Numbered from the stretch's first letter, positions 8,219 to 16,991 are shown. The stretch is DNA of 64,000 bases from Gammaproteobacteria bacterium (GCA_021773795.1 JAJFJT010000027.1:54133-118132); one strand, 5' to 3'. Translations and numbers: made by a program. The notes: a model not told the origin generated them from the letters alone.

Positions 8219-9118
8219 CTAATTGGAATTTGTTGTCTCGTGTCGACTGCGGGCCAGAATCGCCCGCGCTCTCCGCACTACCGGTAGGTCAATCATTCGC
8301 CCATCCAGTGCCGCGACACCCTCTCCTTTCTGCCGGGCTGCGTTATAGGCATCCATTACCCGCCGAGCCCAGTCACGCTCCTCGTCCGTGGGACTGAATA
8401 TCTCGTTAAGTATGCCCACCTGGTGCGGGTGAATGCAGAGGGCGCCCGTATAGCCGAGGGCGCGCGCGCTGGCGACCTGTTCATGCAATGTGCCTTCATC
8501 ATCAAAATTGGCGATGGAGCCGGGAAAGCCGAGGGCGACCACGCCTGCAGCGCGGGCCGAGAGCAACAGGTGCCGGCAGGGGCCGATCATTGACTCGTAA
8601 GTCGGTGCACAACCCATGTCGGTGGCGAGGTCCTCGGGGCCGAGTGCGAGTGCTGCCATGCGTGGACTTGCAGTGGCGATGGAGTGAGCACTGATTATGC
8701 CTAGCGCACTTTCGAGCATCGCGATGAGACGTATTCTGCCCACCGGCAAGCCACCCTTTTCTTCACACCCCGTCAACGCCTCGTCAATGGTCTGAATCTG
8801 AGCTGGGGTTTCTACCTTTGGCACGACGATAGTGGCCACACCGGGATGCGCGGCTGCCTCGATATCCTGCAGGGCAAGTGCCGGTTCCACGTTGATGCGC
8901 ACGCCCACCGGCTGCTCGTGATCGGTAAGATGTTCGACTGCCTGCGCGAGCCCACTGCGTGCCAGAGCTTTGGCATCGGATGGCACAGCATCCTCAAGGT
9001 CGAGAATGACTGCATCCGCTCCGCGGCTATCGGCCTTTGCCACGAAGCGCTCTTTGTGGACGGGCACAAAGAGCAGGGAACGCCACATGGCAACAGGGCT
9101 TTCGCCAGAGAAGTTCAT
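8219..9118 (-). CDS. CitE-like CoA ester lyase, probable citramalyl-CoA lyase
   Basis: A 299-residue HpcH/HpaI aldolase-family protein. Motifs are RSLLFVPVHKERFVAKA, DAVILDLEDAVP with the Mg-binding acidic residues, GVRINVEP and a C-terminal GALCIHPHQVGILNEIFSPT. The family cleaves malyl-, citramalyl- or citryl-CoA-type thioesters. Position as the last gene of an operon with a FAS1-like hydratase and a CoA-transferase points to (S)-citramalyl-CoA lyase (Ccl/RipC), giving pyruvate and acetyl-CoA. It overlaps the hydratase by four bases (ATGA). Malyl-CoA lyase is an alternative. Confidence 0.82.
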   Translation of the reverse strand: MNFSGESPVAMWRSLLFVPVHKERFVAKADSRGADAVILDLEDAVPSDAKALARSGLAQAVEHLTDHEQPVGVRINVEPALALQDIEAAAHPGVATIVVPKVETPAQIQTIDEALTGCEEKGGLPVGRIRLIAMLESALGIISAHSIATASPRMAALALGPEDLATDMGCAPTYESMIGPCRHLLLSARAAGVVALGFPGSIANFDDEGTLHEQVASARALGYTGALCIHPHQVGILNEIFSPTDEERDWARRVMDAYNAARQKGEGVAALDGRMIDLPVVRRARAILARSRHETTNSN

Positions 9119-9975
9119 GTTTCCATCCTTGAACTGAGCCCGGCGGTTGCTTCCATCGCCAGCTCACCGCTTTCGTTCAGCGCCCACAACCGGACGCTAT
9201 CACCGTCGATACGGCCATGAATGCTTAAGCTTTCAGTATCGAAGATGGGGCTCACGGCCCGGAAGTCGTAGGCCCGAACTATGGCCTCGGGATGCTGGTC
9301 CCGCAGGCCTTCCAGCAGCAAGGTCGCAATCAGCGGCCCATGCACCACGAGTCCCGGGTAGCCTTCCTGCTCCAGACAATAGCTGCGGTCGTAATGGATG
9401 CGGTGGCCATTGAAGGTGAGTGCTGAATAACGAAACAGCAGCACCGGGTCGGGGGTGATGTCTCGCGACCACTGCGCTTCGGCCGGTGCGGCCCGGGATG
9501 GCGCCTTGGGCGCGCCCGGATCGGGCCGCTCGCGGTAGACGATGTCGTGTTCCTCGGTAACCTCACCCCCCAGGGCTCCCTGGATGAGGTGGCGCACGCG
9601 CACGAAGACCAGTGCCCCGGATTTGCCCTGCTTGAGTTGAATATCCTCCACCGTGGAATGCCGCTCGACGGCTTCACCGACGCGTAGCGGCTGCTCGAAG
9701 CACAGCCGTCCGCCAGCCCACATGCGGCGCGGCAAGGCCACAGGAGGCAGGAAGCCCCCACGCCGGACATGCCCATCGGAACCCAACTCCGATGCACGCG
9801 GGCGCGGCAGAAAATACAGCCAGTGCCACAGTGGCGGCAGCCCATCACCTGCCTTGCAGGGGCGTGCATTGCGGTCCAGCGTGGCGGCTAGGGCATCAAT
9901 GGGGGCGGCAGTCACCGTGTCCATACGCGTCTCGGTTTTGCCCACCCATTGCCGTAGATGGTCGAGACTACTCAT
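9115..9975 (-). CDS. Itaconyl-/mesaconyl-C4-CoA hydratase (FAS1-like dehydratase)
   Basis: A 286-residue protein with an N-terminal FAS1-like dehydratase domain (LPPLWHWLYFLPRPRASELG, RRGGFLPPVALPRRMWAGGR) and a C-terminal hot-dog domain (LTFNGHRIHYDRSYCLEQEG, then GPLIATLLLEGL). The pattern is that of Ich/RipB of Pseudomonas itaconate degradation and Meh of the 3-hydroxypropionate bicycle, which hydrate itaconyl-CoA or mesaconyl-C4-CoA to citramalyl-CoA. The start is ATG 9975, overlapping the CoA-transferase stop by eight bases; upstream in-frame codons fall inside that gene. Confidence 0.83.
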   Translation of the reverse strand: MSSLDHLRQWVGKTETRMDTVTAAPIDALAATLDRNARPCKAGDGLPPLWHWLYFLPRPRASELGSDGHVRRGGFLPPVALPRRMWAGGRLCFEQPLRVGEAVERHSTVEDIQLKQGKSGALVFVRVRHLIQGALGGEVTEEHDIVYRERPDPGAPKAPSRAAPAEAQWSRDITPDPVLLFRYSALTFNGHRIHYDRSYCLEQEGYPGLVVHGPLIATLLLEGLRDQHPEAIVRAYDFRAVSPIFDTESLSIHGRIDGDSVRLWALNESGELAMEATAGLSSRMET

Positions 9976-11107
9976 CCGGTTGTTCCCCACAAAATTCCGC
10001 ACGAATTTCCGCACCCTGCTCATCCAGCCCGGGGATGGCGCCGAGTACCTTTCCACGCCACGGAACCCGGGCCGGTGGCGCCGGCACCTCCGCGATGTCG
10101 CCATTGAGCAAGGGCACCGTGCAGCAACGCAATTGTGGATGCTCCAGCACCTCCGGCAGATGATTAAACTGCCCGTGAGCGATACCTGCCTCGCGCAGCC
10201 TGGCGATCAGTTCTTCCTGTGAGTGCCGCCGGGTGACTTCACGAACGATCTGCTCGACCAACTCGCGGTGCTCGGTACGTGCCTGGTTACTGCAAGTACG
10301 TGGGTCCTCGATTAGTTCCGGGCGCTTGAGAATCTGGGTACAGAGCCGCGACCACTCGCGATCGTTCTGGATGGAAAACACCACCTCGCCGCCATCGGCA
10401 GTGGGAAAGTTACCGTAAGGCACGATAGCGGGATGGCGCATCCCCATGTAGCGCGGCGGCTCGCCCGAGTATTGGGTCTGCAGCAGTGGCACCGCCATCA
10501 GGTCGGTCATGCTGTCAAAGAGGGACAGCGCAACGTGACTGCCCGCGCCAGTACGGGTGCGTTGCAACAGAGCTTCGAGGACCGCGGCCTCGGCGTTGAT
10601 GCCGGTGATAATATCAGCGATGGAAACCCCCGCGCGACCGTCGCCACTGATGGAAGAAAAGCCGCTTTCCGCTTGCAGCAGCATGTCGTAGGCGCGCATG
10701 TGGCGATAGGGACCATCTTCCCCATAGCCGGAGATAAAGCAGGTGATGAGGCGTGGATAACGCTGATGAAGTGCCTTGGCCCCGAGATCCAGGCGCTCCG
10801 CAGCGCCCACAGAAAGGTTCTGGATAAAGACGTCTGCGCGCGCCAGGAGGCGTTCCATAACCGCGCGGTCATCATCAGCTTTGAGATCCAGACAAATGGA
10901 TTCCTTGCCGCGGTTGGCCCAGACGAAGTAAGTCGCCTCACCCTTCACATAGCTATCGTAGCCACGGGCAAAATCCCCCTCCTTACGCTCCACCTTGATT
11001 ACCCTCGCCCCGGCATCGGCCAAGCGGGCGCTACAGGTGGGGGCCGCCACCGCCTGTTCGAGGGAAACCACGAGAATGCCGTCGAGGGGTTTTGGAATAG
11101 TAGTCAT
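9968..11107 (-). CDS. CaiB/BaiF family CoA-transferase
   Basis: A 379-residue class III CoA-transferase. Visible motifs are PLDGILVVSLEQAVAAPTCS at the N-terminus, ADAGARVIKVE, WANRGKESICLDLK, and the catalytic aspartate in MRAYDMLLQAESG. In this operon it would activate the dicarboxylic acid with CoA, as Ict/RipA does with itaconate using succinyl-CoA, or move CoA between mesaconate carboxyls as Mct does. ATG 11107 starts four bases after the dehydrogenase stop, the usual family start (MTTIPKPLDG). Confidence 0.85.
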   Translation of the reverse strand: MTTIPKPLDGILVVSLEQAVAAPTCSARLADAGARVIKVERKEGDFARGYDSYVKGEATYFVWANRGKESICLDLKADDDRAVMERLLARADVFIQNLSVGAAERLDLGAKALHQRYPRLITCFISGYGEDGPYRHMRAYDMLLQAESGFSSISGDGRAGVSIADIITGINAEAAVLEALLQRTRTGAGSHVALSLFDSMTDLMAVPLLQTQYSGEPPRYMGMRHPAIVPYGNFPTADGGEVVFSIQNDREWSRLCTQILKRPELIEDPRTCSNQARTEHRELVEQIVREVTRRHSQEELIARLREAGIAHGQFNHLPEVLEHPQLRCCTVPLLNGDIAEVPAPPARVPWRGKVLGAIPGLDEQGAEIRAEFCGEQPDE

Positions 11108-11111
11108 AGCT

Positions 11112-12260
11112 TCAAAATGACCGCGGCATGCCGAGCACATGCTCGCCAAGATAAGAAAGAATGAGATTGGTAGAGATTGGTGCTACCTGATAGAGCCGGG
11201 TCTCGCGCAGCTTGCGCTCGATGTCGTATTCCCGTGCAAAGCCATAACCGCCGTGGGTCTGCAGGCACACATCCCCCGCCCGCCAGGAAACATCGGCGGC
11301 AAGCAACTTGGCCATATTGGCCTCCGCACCGCAGGGGCTGCCGACATCAAACAGATCTGCCGCCTCATGCACCATCAATTCCGCCGCTCTCATGTCCGCA
11401 TAGGCGCGGGCAATGGGGAATTGCACCCCCTGATTCTGGCCGATGGGGCGCTGGAAAACGTTACGATCGCAAGCGTAATCCGTTGCTCGTTCTATAAAGA
11501 ATTTAGTGTCGCCAATACATTCAAAGGCAATGAGGATGCGCTCGGCATTCATGCCATCCAGGATATAACGAAAGCCCATGCCTTCCTCACCAATAAGGGC
11601 GTCAGCAGAAATCTCCAGGTCATCAAAGAACAATTCGGTGGTGTGGTGATTCATCATGGTTTCGATAGGCTGAATGCTGAGCCCATTGCCCACTGCCTCA
11701 CGCAGGTCCACCAGAAAGGTACTCAGTCCCTCGGTTTTCCGGGCAACCTGATCGCGGGGCGTAGTGCGCGCCAGCAGCAACAACAAATCAGAGTGTTCGG
11801 CCCGGCTAATCCAGACCTTCTGGCCATTGACGATATAGCGATCCCCATCGCGCTTCGCAAAGGTACGAATGGAGGTGGTATCAGTGCCTGCCGCTGGTTC
11901 GGTCACACCAAAGGCTTGGAGGCGCAAGCTACCCTCGGCAATCTGCGGCAGATAGCGCTGCTTTTGTTCATGGGAACCATGGCGCAACAGCGTACCCATG
12001 GTGTACATCTGCGCATGACAGGCGCCAGGATGGCCGCCGGAACGTGAGATTTCTTCAAGAATCGCGCCGGCGGCACCGAGCCCCAATCCGGAACCACCAA
12101 ATTCCTCGGGGATAAGTGCGGCGAGATAGCCAGATTCGGTGAGAGCAGCTACAAAGCGGTCGGGATAGCCCTGAGAGGCATCCAGTTCCCGCCAATATTT
12201 CCCCGGAAAATCGGCGCAGAGTGCGCTGATGCCGTCGCGTATATCCTGGTAGGTCTCCAC
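11112..12260 (-). CDS. Acyl-CoA dehydrogenase
   Basis: A 382-residue flavoprotein with the standard three-domain fold. Motifs include LQAFGVTEPAAGTDTTSIRT (FAD/substrate loop), YIVNGQKVWISRAEHSD, and the C-terminal CLQTHGGYGFAREYDIERKL. It is first in the operon with the CoA-transferase, hydratase and lyase. Pseudomonas itaconate clusters also carry an acyl-CoA dehydrogenase, so it may oxidise a saturated precursor such as methylsuccinyl-CoA to mesaconyl-CoA; that substrate is inferred. The upstream gap is filled by a composite repeat, leaving little room for a promoter. Confidence 0.87.
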   Translation of the reverse strand: METYQDIRDGISALCADFPGKYWRELDASQGYPDRFVAALTESGYLAALIPEEFGGSGLGLGAAGAILEEISRSGGHPGACHAQMYTMGTLLRHGSHEQKQRYLPQIAEGSLRLQAFGVTEPAAGTDTTSIRTFAKRDGDRYIVNGQKVWISRAEHSDLLLLLARTTPRDQVARKTEGLSTFLVDLREAVGNGLSIQPIETMMNHHTTELFFDDLEISADALIGEEGMGFRYILDGMNAERILIAFECIGDTKFFIERATDYACDRNVFQRPIGQNQGVQFPIARAYADMRAAELMVHEAADLFDVGSPCGAEANMAKLLAADVSWRAGDVCLQTHGGYGFAREYDIERKLRETRLYQVAPISTNLILSYLGEHVLGMPRSF

Positions 12261-12311
12261 CCGATGTCTCCCTCCGAAAAGTCTTGGGAAAGATTACACC
12301 CTAAATCACCG

Positions 12312-12503
12312 CCGTCATCACTCCCCGTGCCTCCGTTCCCTGGGTCCCGGGGCGCCGCTCTCACATATTTTGTACAGGGAAGGCTTTATGCCGCGGGGGC
12401 ATGGATGCCCAGGAGTGGTCCTTGACCGTTCCCGCACATCCTGTGCTCCACGGCATAAAGCCTTCCCTGGCCAAATCTGAGCTCCGCTTGACCCGGATGA
12501 CGG
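12312..12503. repeat. Composite dispersed repeat, copy 1
   Basis: The outer ends CCGTCAT and ATGACGG are inverted. The core contains ATTTTGTACAGGGA, TTTATGCCGCG, GGCATGGATGCCCAGGAG and GGCATAAAGCCTTCCCTGGCCAAATC. Related copies lie at 47567-47761, 52261-52366 and 56555-56693, with shorter reversed copies at 42941-42992 and 57108-57160. It has no coding role here. Confidence 0.75.
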
Positions 12504-12523
12504 AGAGAGCTTGCAGCCCGCCT

Positions 12524-13066
12524 TTACCAGCGCAGATCGTCGGGCACCGCGTAAGCGGCGTAGGGCTCGTCCTCGGCTGGAGCCTCTTTAGTAGTCCCTT
12601 CTTCCAGATGTACAAAAATATTATCGGTGAGTGAACGGATTTTGATGGCCAACTCCGCGGGCACCAGATAATGCCGCGGGCCGACACCCACCACGGCGAG
12701 TTTTCTCTCATTCAATGCACCTTGCTGCTCGGCGGTGACATAGATGGATTTGATACGCTTGCGACGCTCGAAATAATAGGGAATCTCCGCCTCGTCCACG
12801 TTGAGTTGGGCGGCCTCCACCTGCTTGCTAAAACGCTGGTACAGCGCCTTGCGCTGACGCTTCTCCTCAATCTTACGATTGCGCTCGCGATCGGCATCGC
12901 GCTTGCGTGCCATCTCTGCGGCAGCGAGGCTGATCTCCGCATTCGGCTCCGTACGCTTATTGCCTGTGCGCTTGCGCTGACGACGCTTTCCGGCCCGTAC
13001 ATTGCGTGCCTCACCTTGCTTGATCAGCCCGGCCTTAAGCAGCTGGTCCTGTAATGAATTACCCAT
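12524..13066 (-). CDS. DUF2058 (YaiL-like) nucleoprotein
   Basis: A 180-residue basic protein. The N-terminus MGNSLQDQLLKAGLIKQGEA is the family signature, followed by a long lysine/arginine-rich helix (RKRTGNKRTE to KIEEKRQRKALYQRFSKQVE) and a C-terminal domain with YYFERRKRIKSIYVTAEQQ. DUF2058 proteins are described as nucleoprotein or polynucleotide-associated; their function is not known. The start at 13066 is set by the conserved N-terminus, with AAGAGTTTTTC upstream. It is encoded alone between two repeat elements. Confidence 0.88.
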   Translation of the reverse strand: MGNSLQDQLLKAGLIKQGEARNVRAGKRRQRKRTGNKRTEPNAEISLAAAEMARKRDADRERNRKIEEKRQRKALYQRFSKQVEAAQLNVDEAEIPYYFERRKRIKSIYVTAEQQGALNERKLAVVGVGPRHYLVPAELAIKIRSLTDNIFVHLEEGTTKEAPAEDEPYAAYAVPDDLRW

Positions 13067-13100
13067 GAAAAACTCTTTTCCTCTGTTTGTAATACGACAG

Positions 13101-13173
13101 TTTAATATGTGAGCGAAACTTTTTTGCGAGAAACACCGTATTGCGACAAATATTGTATTTTTAGAGATGCCCT
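13101..13173. repeat. Half copy of the about 140-bp palindromic element
   Basis: The segment GCGAGAAACACCGTATTGCGAC and the flank ending TTTTTAGAGATGCCCT match the right half of the element at 1400-1540. The left half is missing. It lies between the DUF2058 gene and the SDR gene. Confidence 0.65.
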
Positions 13174-13178
13174 TTTTG

Positions 13179-14051
13179 TTAACGCTGGCCTTCCGCACCG
13201 CGTAATACCCGATCCATAAGACGATGTGGCAGCAGTCGCTTGAGCACAGCAAACAGGTAGGTGGGAAAGGTGACGTAATAACGAGGACGGGGGCGGCGGC
13301 TCTCCAGCGCATGAATAACCCGCTTCAGCACGGCTTCCGGTGACAGGGTGAATGGCGTCGGGGCCTTGCTGGCACCGAGACGGCGCTCCATGGCCGCGTA
13401 GCGATCACGATGACGGCTGTTTTCGGGGACGATATTGCGCTTGTAAGCGGCAAAGGCATTTTCCCGAAAGCGACTGTCGATGGGGCCGGGTTCTATGAGC
13501 GATACATACACTCCCGTACCCGCCAGCTCCAGGCGCAAAGTGTCACTTAAGCCCTCCAGGGCATATTTGGTAGCGGTGTAGGCGCCTCGATAGGCGAGTG
13601 CTACGAAGCCGAGTACCGAGCTGTTCTGGATGATGCGCCCACGCCCCTGAGCCAGCATCATCGGCAGCAGGGCACGAGTCAGTTGATGGGTGCCGAAGAA
13701 ATTGCTCTCGAACTGCTCGCGCAACACCTCACGGCTGAGATCTTCCACTGCCCCGGGTTGGCCATAGGCGCCGTTATTAAAGAGGGCATAGAGGCTGCCG
13801 TCACTGAGTTTGCTGATCTGCGTCACCGCCGCATCAATGGAATCCGGGTCGGCAAGATCGAGGGCAAGTGCTTCGAATCCGGCAGCAGCGAGTGCCTCAA
13901 CGTCCTCGGGTTTGCGAGCGCTGGCAAACACCCGGTAACCGCGCACCTTGAGCCCTTCCGCCACGCAACGGCCAATGCCGGAGGAGCAACCGGTGATAAG
14001 GATGGTGTTGTGGGGGGTAGCGTTGATAGAGGGATTCCGGGATTTTTGAAT
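13179..14051 (-). CDS. Short-chain dehydrogenase with no canonical start codon
   Basis: The open frame from 14051 encodes a classical SDR: NAD(P)-binding TGCSSGIG, NNGAYG, a serine in QNSSVLGF and the catalytic Y-x3-K in YTATKYALEG. Homologues usually begin close before ILITGCSSGIG. Here the only ATG/GTG/TTG available in frame is GTG 13964, which would delete the cofactor motif; between the upstream stop at 14052-14054 and the motif there is no canonical start. Translation might begin at a rare ATT (14051) or ATC codon, or the start was lost or is a sequence error. A perfect hairpin repeat lies 10 bases upstream of this frame. The coordinates show the full open frame, not a proven start. Confidence 0.65.
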   Translation of the reverse strand: MQKSRNPSINATPHNTILITGCSSGIGRCVAEGLKVRGYRVFASARKPEDVEALAAAGFEALALDLADPDSIDAAVTQISKLSDGSLYALFNNGAYGQPGAVEDLSREVLREQFESNFFGTHQLTRALLPMMLAQGRGRIIQNSSVLGFVALAYRGAYTATKYALEGLSDTLRLELAGTGVYVSLIEPGPIDSRFRENAFAAYKRNIVPENSRHRDRYAAMERRLGASKAPTPFTLSPEAVLKRVIHALESRRPRPRYYVTFPTYLFAVLKRLLPHRLMDRVLRGAEGQR

Positions 14052-14061
14052 TTAGTAATGT

Positions 14062-14096
14062 GATACGTAAGGCGGACACAGTCCGCCTTACGTATC
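14062..14096. repeat. Perfect GGCGGA hairpin repeat
   Basis: GATACGTAAGGCGGAC and GTCCGCCTTACGTATC are perfect reverse complements around a three-base loop. It sits just upstream of the SDR frame. A second, less perfect GGGCGGAC/GTCCGCC hairpin is at 14124-14148, and a related longer one at 52147-52217. Confidence 0.75.
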
Positions 14097-14148
14097 GCAC
14101 GTCATTAGCAACTGTCCTGCTGTAGGGCGGACCGTGTCCGCCGCCCTC

Positions 14149-14565
14149 CTACTCGCCCTGGACGGTGATAGTCAGCTGACGGCGGTGATTCCGATAGCGG
14201 TGCTCCCAGACATAGATCCCCTGCCAGGTACCGAGGCTGCAGCGACCGTTGCTCACCGGAATACTGAGGCCATTCTGGGTCAACACAGTGCGCACGTGGG
14301 CCGACATATCATCCGGTCCCTCCATGGTGTGGATGAACATCGGATCGCCATCGGGCACCAGATGGTTCATGAAGGTTTCGAGATCGGTGCGCACATCCGG
14401 ATCCGCATTCTCACAGAGCATCAACGAGGCACTGGTATGGTGCAGAAAGACATGGCAAAGGCCGGTTTGAACCCCCGACTCGGCCACGATGCGCTGTACC
14501 TCCCGGCTCACCTCACGGGTGCTGCGTCCACGGGTATCGACGCTGAAGCTGTCCTGACTGATCAT
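14149..14565 (-). CDS. yjbQ: YjbQ family protein
   Basis: A 138-residue single-domain protein of the UPF0047/YjbQ family. The conserved histidine and acidic motifs are FLHHTSASLMLCENADPDVR, HTMEGPDDMSAHVRTVL and LGTWQGIYVWEHR. Family members have secondary thiamine-phosphate synthase activity in vitro; the physiological role is unsettled. It starts 15 bases after the pdxH stop, so the two are probably co-transcribed, which places two phosphate-cofactor-related proteins together. Confidence 0.92.
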   Translation of the reverse strand: MISQDSFSVDTRGRSTREVSREVQRIVAESGVQTGLCHVFLHHTSASLMLCENADPDVRTDLETFMNHLVPDGDPMFIHTMEGPDDMSAHVRTVLTQNGLSIPVSNGRCSLGTWQGIYVWEHRYRNHRRQLTITVQGE

Positions 14566-14579
14566 CTCCTGCCTCCGGT

Positions 14580-15164
14580 TTAAGGATTAAGTAAACCGAC
14601 GGTCCAACCGGTATCCGAGCGCTGATAGCTGATGCGTTCGTGCAGGCGATTGGGGCGACTGTCCCAGAACTCGATACGATCAGGGACGATGCGATAACCA
14701 GACCAGAAACCGGGGCGTGGCACCAGCTTGCCTGAGAACTTAAAAGTGAATTCAGTGATGCGTCGCTCCAGAGTCTCGCGGCTATCCAACGGCTCAGACT
14801 GATAGGAGGCCCAGGCACCAATCTGACTCTCGCGCAGACGGGTGCCCCAATAGGCCTCGGACTCACGGTTGGAGACCTTCTCCGCCCTACCCTCCACCTT
14901 CACCTGTTCCATCAGCGGCTGCCAGAAAAAGCACATGGCGACCCGGGGGTTTTCCTTCATCTGCCGCGCCTTGCGGGAACTGGTATTGGTATAAAAGACG
15001 AAGCCACGATCATCCACCCCCTTCAAGAGCACGGTGCGCGCAAAGGGCAAGCCTTCCTTACTGGCGGTGGCTAGCACCCCGGCGGTGGGTTCCGACATAT
15101 CGAGTTCCTGGGCGCGCTGAAACAGCGCCTGAAATTTTCCTATCGCTTCCTGATAGAGATCCAT
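14580..15164 (-). CDS. pdxH: Pyridoxamine 5'-phosphate oxidase
   Basis: A 194-residue FMN enzyme that makes pyridoxal 5'-phosphate from pyridoxine or pyridoxamine phosphate. Motifs are RTVLLKGVDDRGFVFYTNTS, SRKARQMKENPRVAMCFFW, and the diagnostic C-terminal IEFWDSRPNRLHERISYQR ending WTVGLLNP. Length and ends match PdxH closely. An AAGGGAG ribosome site precedes ATG 15164. Confidence 0.96.
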   Translation of the reverse strand: MDLYQEAIGKFQALFQRAQELDMSEPTAGVLATASKEGLPFARTVLLKGVDDRGFVFYTNTSSRKARQMKENPRVAMCFFWQPLMEQVKVEGRAEKVSNRESEAYWGTRLRESQIGAWASYQSEPLDSRETLERRITEFTFKFSGKLVPRPGFWSGYRIVPDRIEFWDSRPNRLHERISYQRSDTGWTVGLLNP

Positions 15165-15246
15165 CGTTGCTCCCTTTTCCAGATATTAAATACCGCTCCA
15201 AAGCAGGCCTAAAGAATAACAAAGGCCGCATGCTTTTCCAGTGCCA

Positions 15247-16299
15247 TCAGGGGGGCTCCAGCGATTGCCAGCGTTGTTCCCGAGGCAGGCGTGAAAGCGC
15301 GGAAACGGCTCCGTAGAAGGCAGCCAGATTCCCGGCATTACGCTGGAGCAAGCGCTCAAAGGCGGGCACCTGCTGGTGATAGGTAGCCACGGTGGCTAGC
15401 CTCGCATTGTTGATATCCCCTGCAAACCAGGGTGAGTAGGCAGCCAGCGCGTCCATTTGTGCCTTTTTCTGCTGGAAGCGATTCCCCAAGTTCGCGAGAA
15501 TCCGCGTCTTTTTTAGCCGCTTTATGTCCTCGGATGCAGTACTTTGGTACAACTCGCGCAACGCTGGCCGCACACCCATAACCAACTCTACAAATGCCGC
15601 CTGGGCACGCAGTCGGGACTCAAACTCCAGGACAGCGATGTCATCTCCCCGGCTTTGCAGCCAGCGCCGTAATCCCTCCCGCGCCACAGCGGTGGCAAAG
15701 GCCTCGTTGAAATCCGAGTCATCCTGAACATAGATCAACTGATGTGCCAGCTCATGAAAAATGGTTCCCGCCAGCAATTCCGGGCGGGAACCCAACATGG
15801 AGCTAAGCACCGGGTCTGAAAACCATCCCAGGGTGGAGTAGGCACGCACCCCGGCAATGTGCACATCCAGCCCAGCGTTTTGAAGACCCGCAGCAAAGTG
15901 CTCAGCCCCATCACGCGAAAAATAGCCGCGATAGCTCACACAACCGGCAAAGGGAAAGCACCATGTCCGCGGACGCAAAGAAAACTCCGGGGTCGCCACC
16001 ACGCTCCACACCACATAAGGCCGCTTGAGGTCGGCATAGCTGCGGTAGCTGGCGTTGTTCGGCAGCCCCAGCTTACGACTGGCGAAATCCCGGATCTCCA
16101 ACGCCTCACGCAACTCTGCCCGCAGCTTTTTCGAGGTGCCCGGCTTCTCCAGTAAGTCAGGAATAGCCACCTGGCGAGCCATGATGCCCAAGTGACCACT
16201 CACCGACTGGCCGTAATAGCCGAGTTCTGCACAGGCGCTCGTCAACAGCAGCATGGCAACAGGCAGGGCAGCACCTATTGCGCGCAGAGCTACAATCAA
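15247..16299 (-). CDS. Zinc aminopeptidase lipoprotein
   Basis: A 350-residue protein. The signal peptide with lipobox (LLLTSACAELGYYGQ) predicts lipid attachment at cysteine 23. The zinc motif HELAHQLIYVQDDSDFNEAF (HExxH with a downstream glutamate) matches the putative aminopeptidase family found in Proteobacteria. SYRGYFSRDGAEHFA is another conserved stretch. It is probably periplasmic, anchored to a membrane. It overlaps the tesA-like gene by four bases (ATGA), so it is likely co-expressed with that esterase. Confidence 0.85.
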   Translation of the reverse strand: MIVALRAIGAALPVAMLLLTSACAELGYYGQSVSGHLGIMARQVAIPDLLEKPGTSKKLRAELREALEIRDFASRKLGLPNNASYRSYADLKRPYVVWSVVATPEFSLRPRTWCFPFAGCVSYRGYFSRDGAEHFAAGLQNAGLDVHIAGVRAYSTLGWFSDPVLSSMLGSRPELLAGTIFHELAHQLIYVQDDSDFNEAFATAVAREGLRRWLQSRGDDIAVLEFESRLRAQAAFVELVMGVRPALRELYQSTASEDIKRLKKTRILANLGNRFQQKKAQMDALAAYSPWFAGDINNARLATVATYHQQVPAFERLLQRNAGNLAAFYGAVSALSRLPREQRWQSLEPP

Positions 16300-16913
16300 A
16301 GCAGTGGCTCCAGGTATGGCAGGAGATTTTCCAGCAATCGCGGCTGAGCACTGGCACGCGGATGTATCCCATCCGCCTGCATATGCTGCGAATCACCACC
16401 CACACCATCGAGCAGATAGGGAACCAGGGGAATGTGGTGACGGTCTGCGAGTTCACCGTAGAGGGCGGTGAAGGCCGCCCCGTACACCGCCCCGAGATTG
16501 GGGGGCAGACGCATTCCCACCAATAACACCCGAACATCGGCGGCAATCGCCAATTCGATGATGACCTGTAGATTAGCCCGGGTCTCCGCCAGCGGGATGC
16601 CGCGCAAACCATCGTTGCCTCCCAATTCCAGTACCAGGATATCGGGCTGGTGAGAGGTAATCAGTGCCGGCAGGCGGGTGCGCCCGCCACGGCTGGTCTC
16701 GCCACTAATGCTGGCATTGACGATATGAGTGCCATTGCCCAGGCGACGGCCAAGCAGTGCTACCCAGCCCTGCTCCATCTCAATCCCGTAAGCGGCACTG
16801 AGGCTGTCACCCAGCACCACAATACGATGCGGCGCCGCGACAGCCACCGATGTCAGCAGCCATAAGGCGAGCAGCCCACCCAGCCACTTGTATCCAACGG
16901 TTGATTTGGTCAC
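16296..16913 (-). CDS. tesA: GDSL arylesterase / TesA-type lysophospholipase
   Basis: A 205-residue SGNH hydrolase. Block I is VVLGDSLSAAYGIE (nucleophile serine), block III LELGGNDGLRGIP, block V ADGIHPRASAQP with the catalytic Asp/His. A signal peptide (WLGGLLALWLLTSVAVAAP) sends it to the periplasm. I choose the GTG at 16913, five bases after AGG; an earlier in-frame codon at 16949 would add an unlikely n-region. The gene is divergent from an ABC exporter homologous to YbbA/YbbP, the usual tesA neighbourhood. Confidence 0.92.
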   Translation of the reverse strand: MTKSTVGYKWLGGLLALWLLTSVAVAAPHRIVVLGDSLSAAYGIEMEQGWVALLGRRLGNGTHIVNASISGETSRGGRTRLPALITSHQPDILVLELGGNDGLRGIPLAETRANLQVIIELAIAADVRVLLVGMRLPPNLGAVYGAAFTALYGELADRHHIPLVPYLLDGVGGDSQHMQADGIHPRASAQPRLLENLLPYLEPLL

Positions 16914-16991
16914 GATGCCTGCCAGAAATCCTTCCCCTCGACCGCCCACAGGGTGAAGTGAAACTTTTCAAGCCGCAAGCCCGGGGGTCTA

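Noticed and set aside
7420..8220. CcdAB as another integron cassette
   Set aside because: ATCTAAC at the ccdB stop and TTAGAT before ccdA obey the cassette rule by sequence, but no paired attC arms nor GTTRRRY site follow ccdB.
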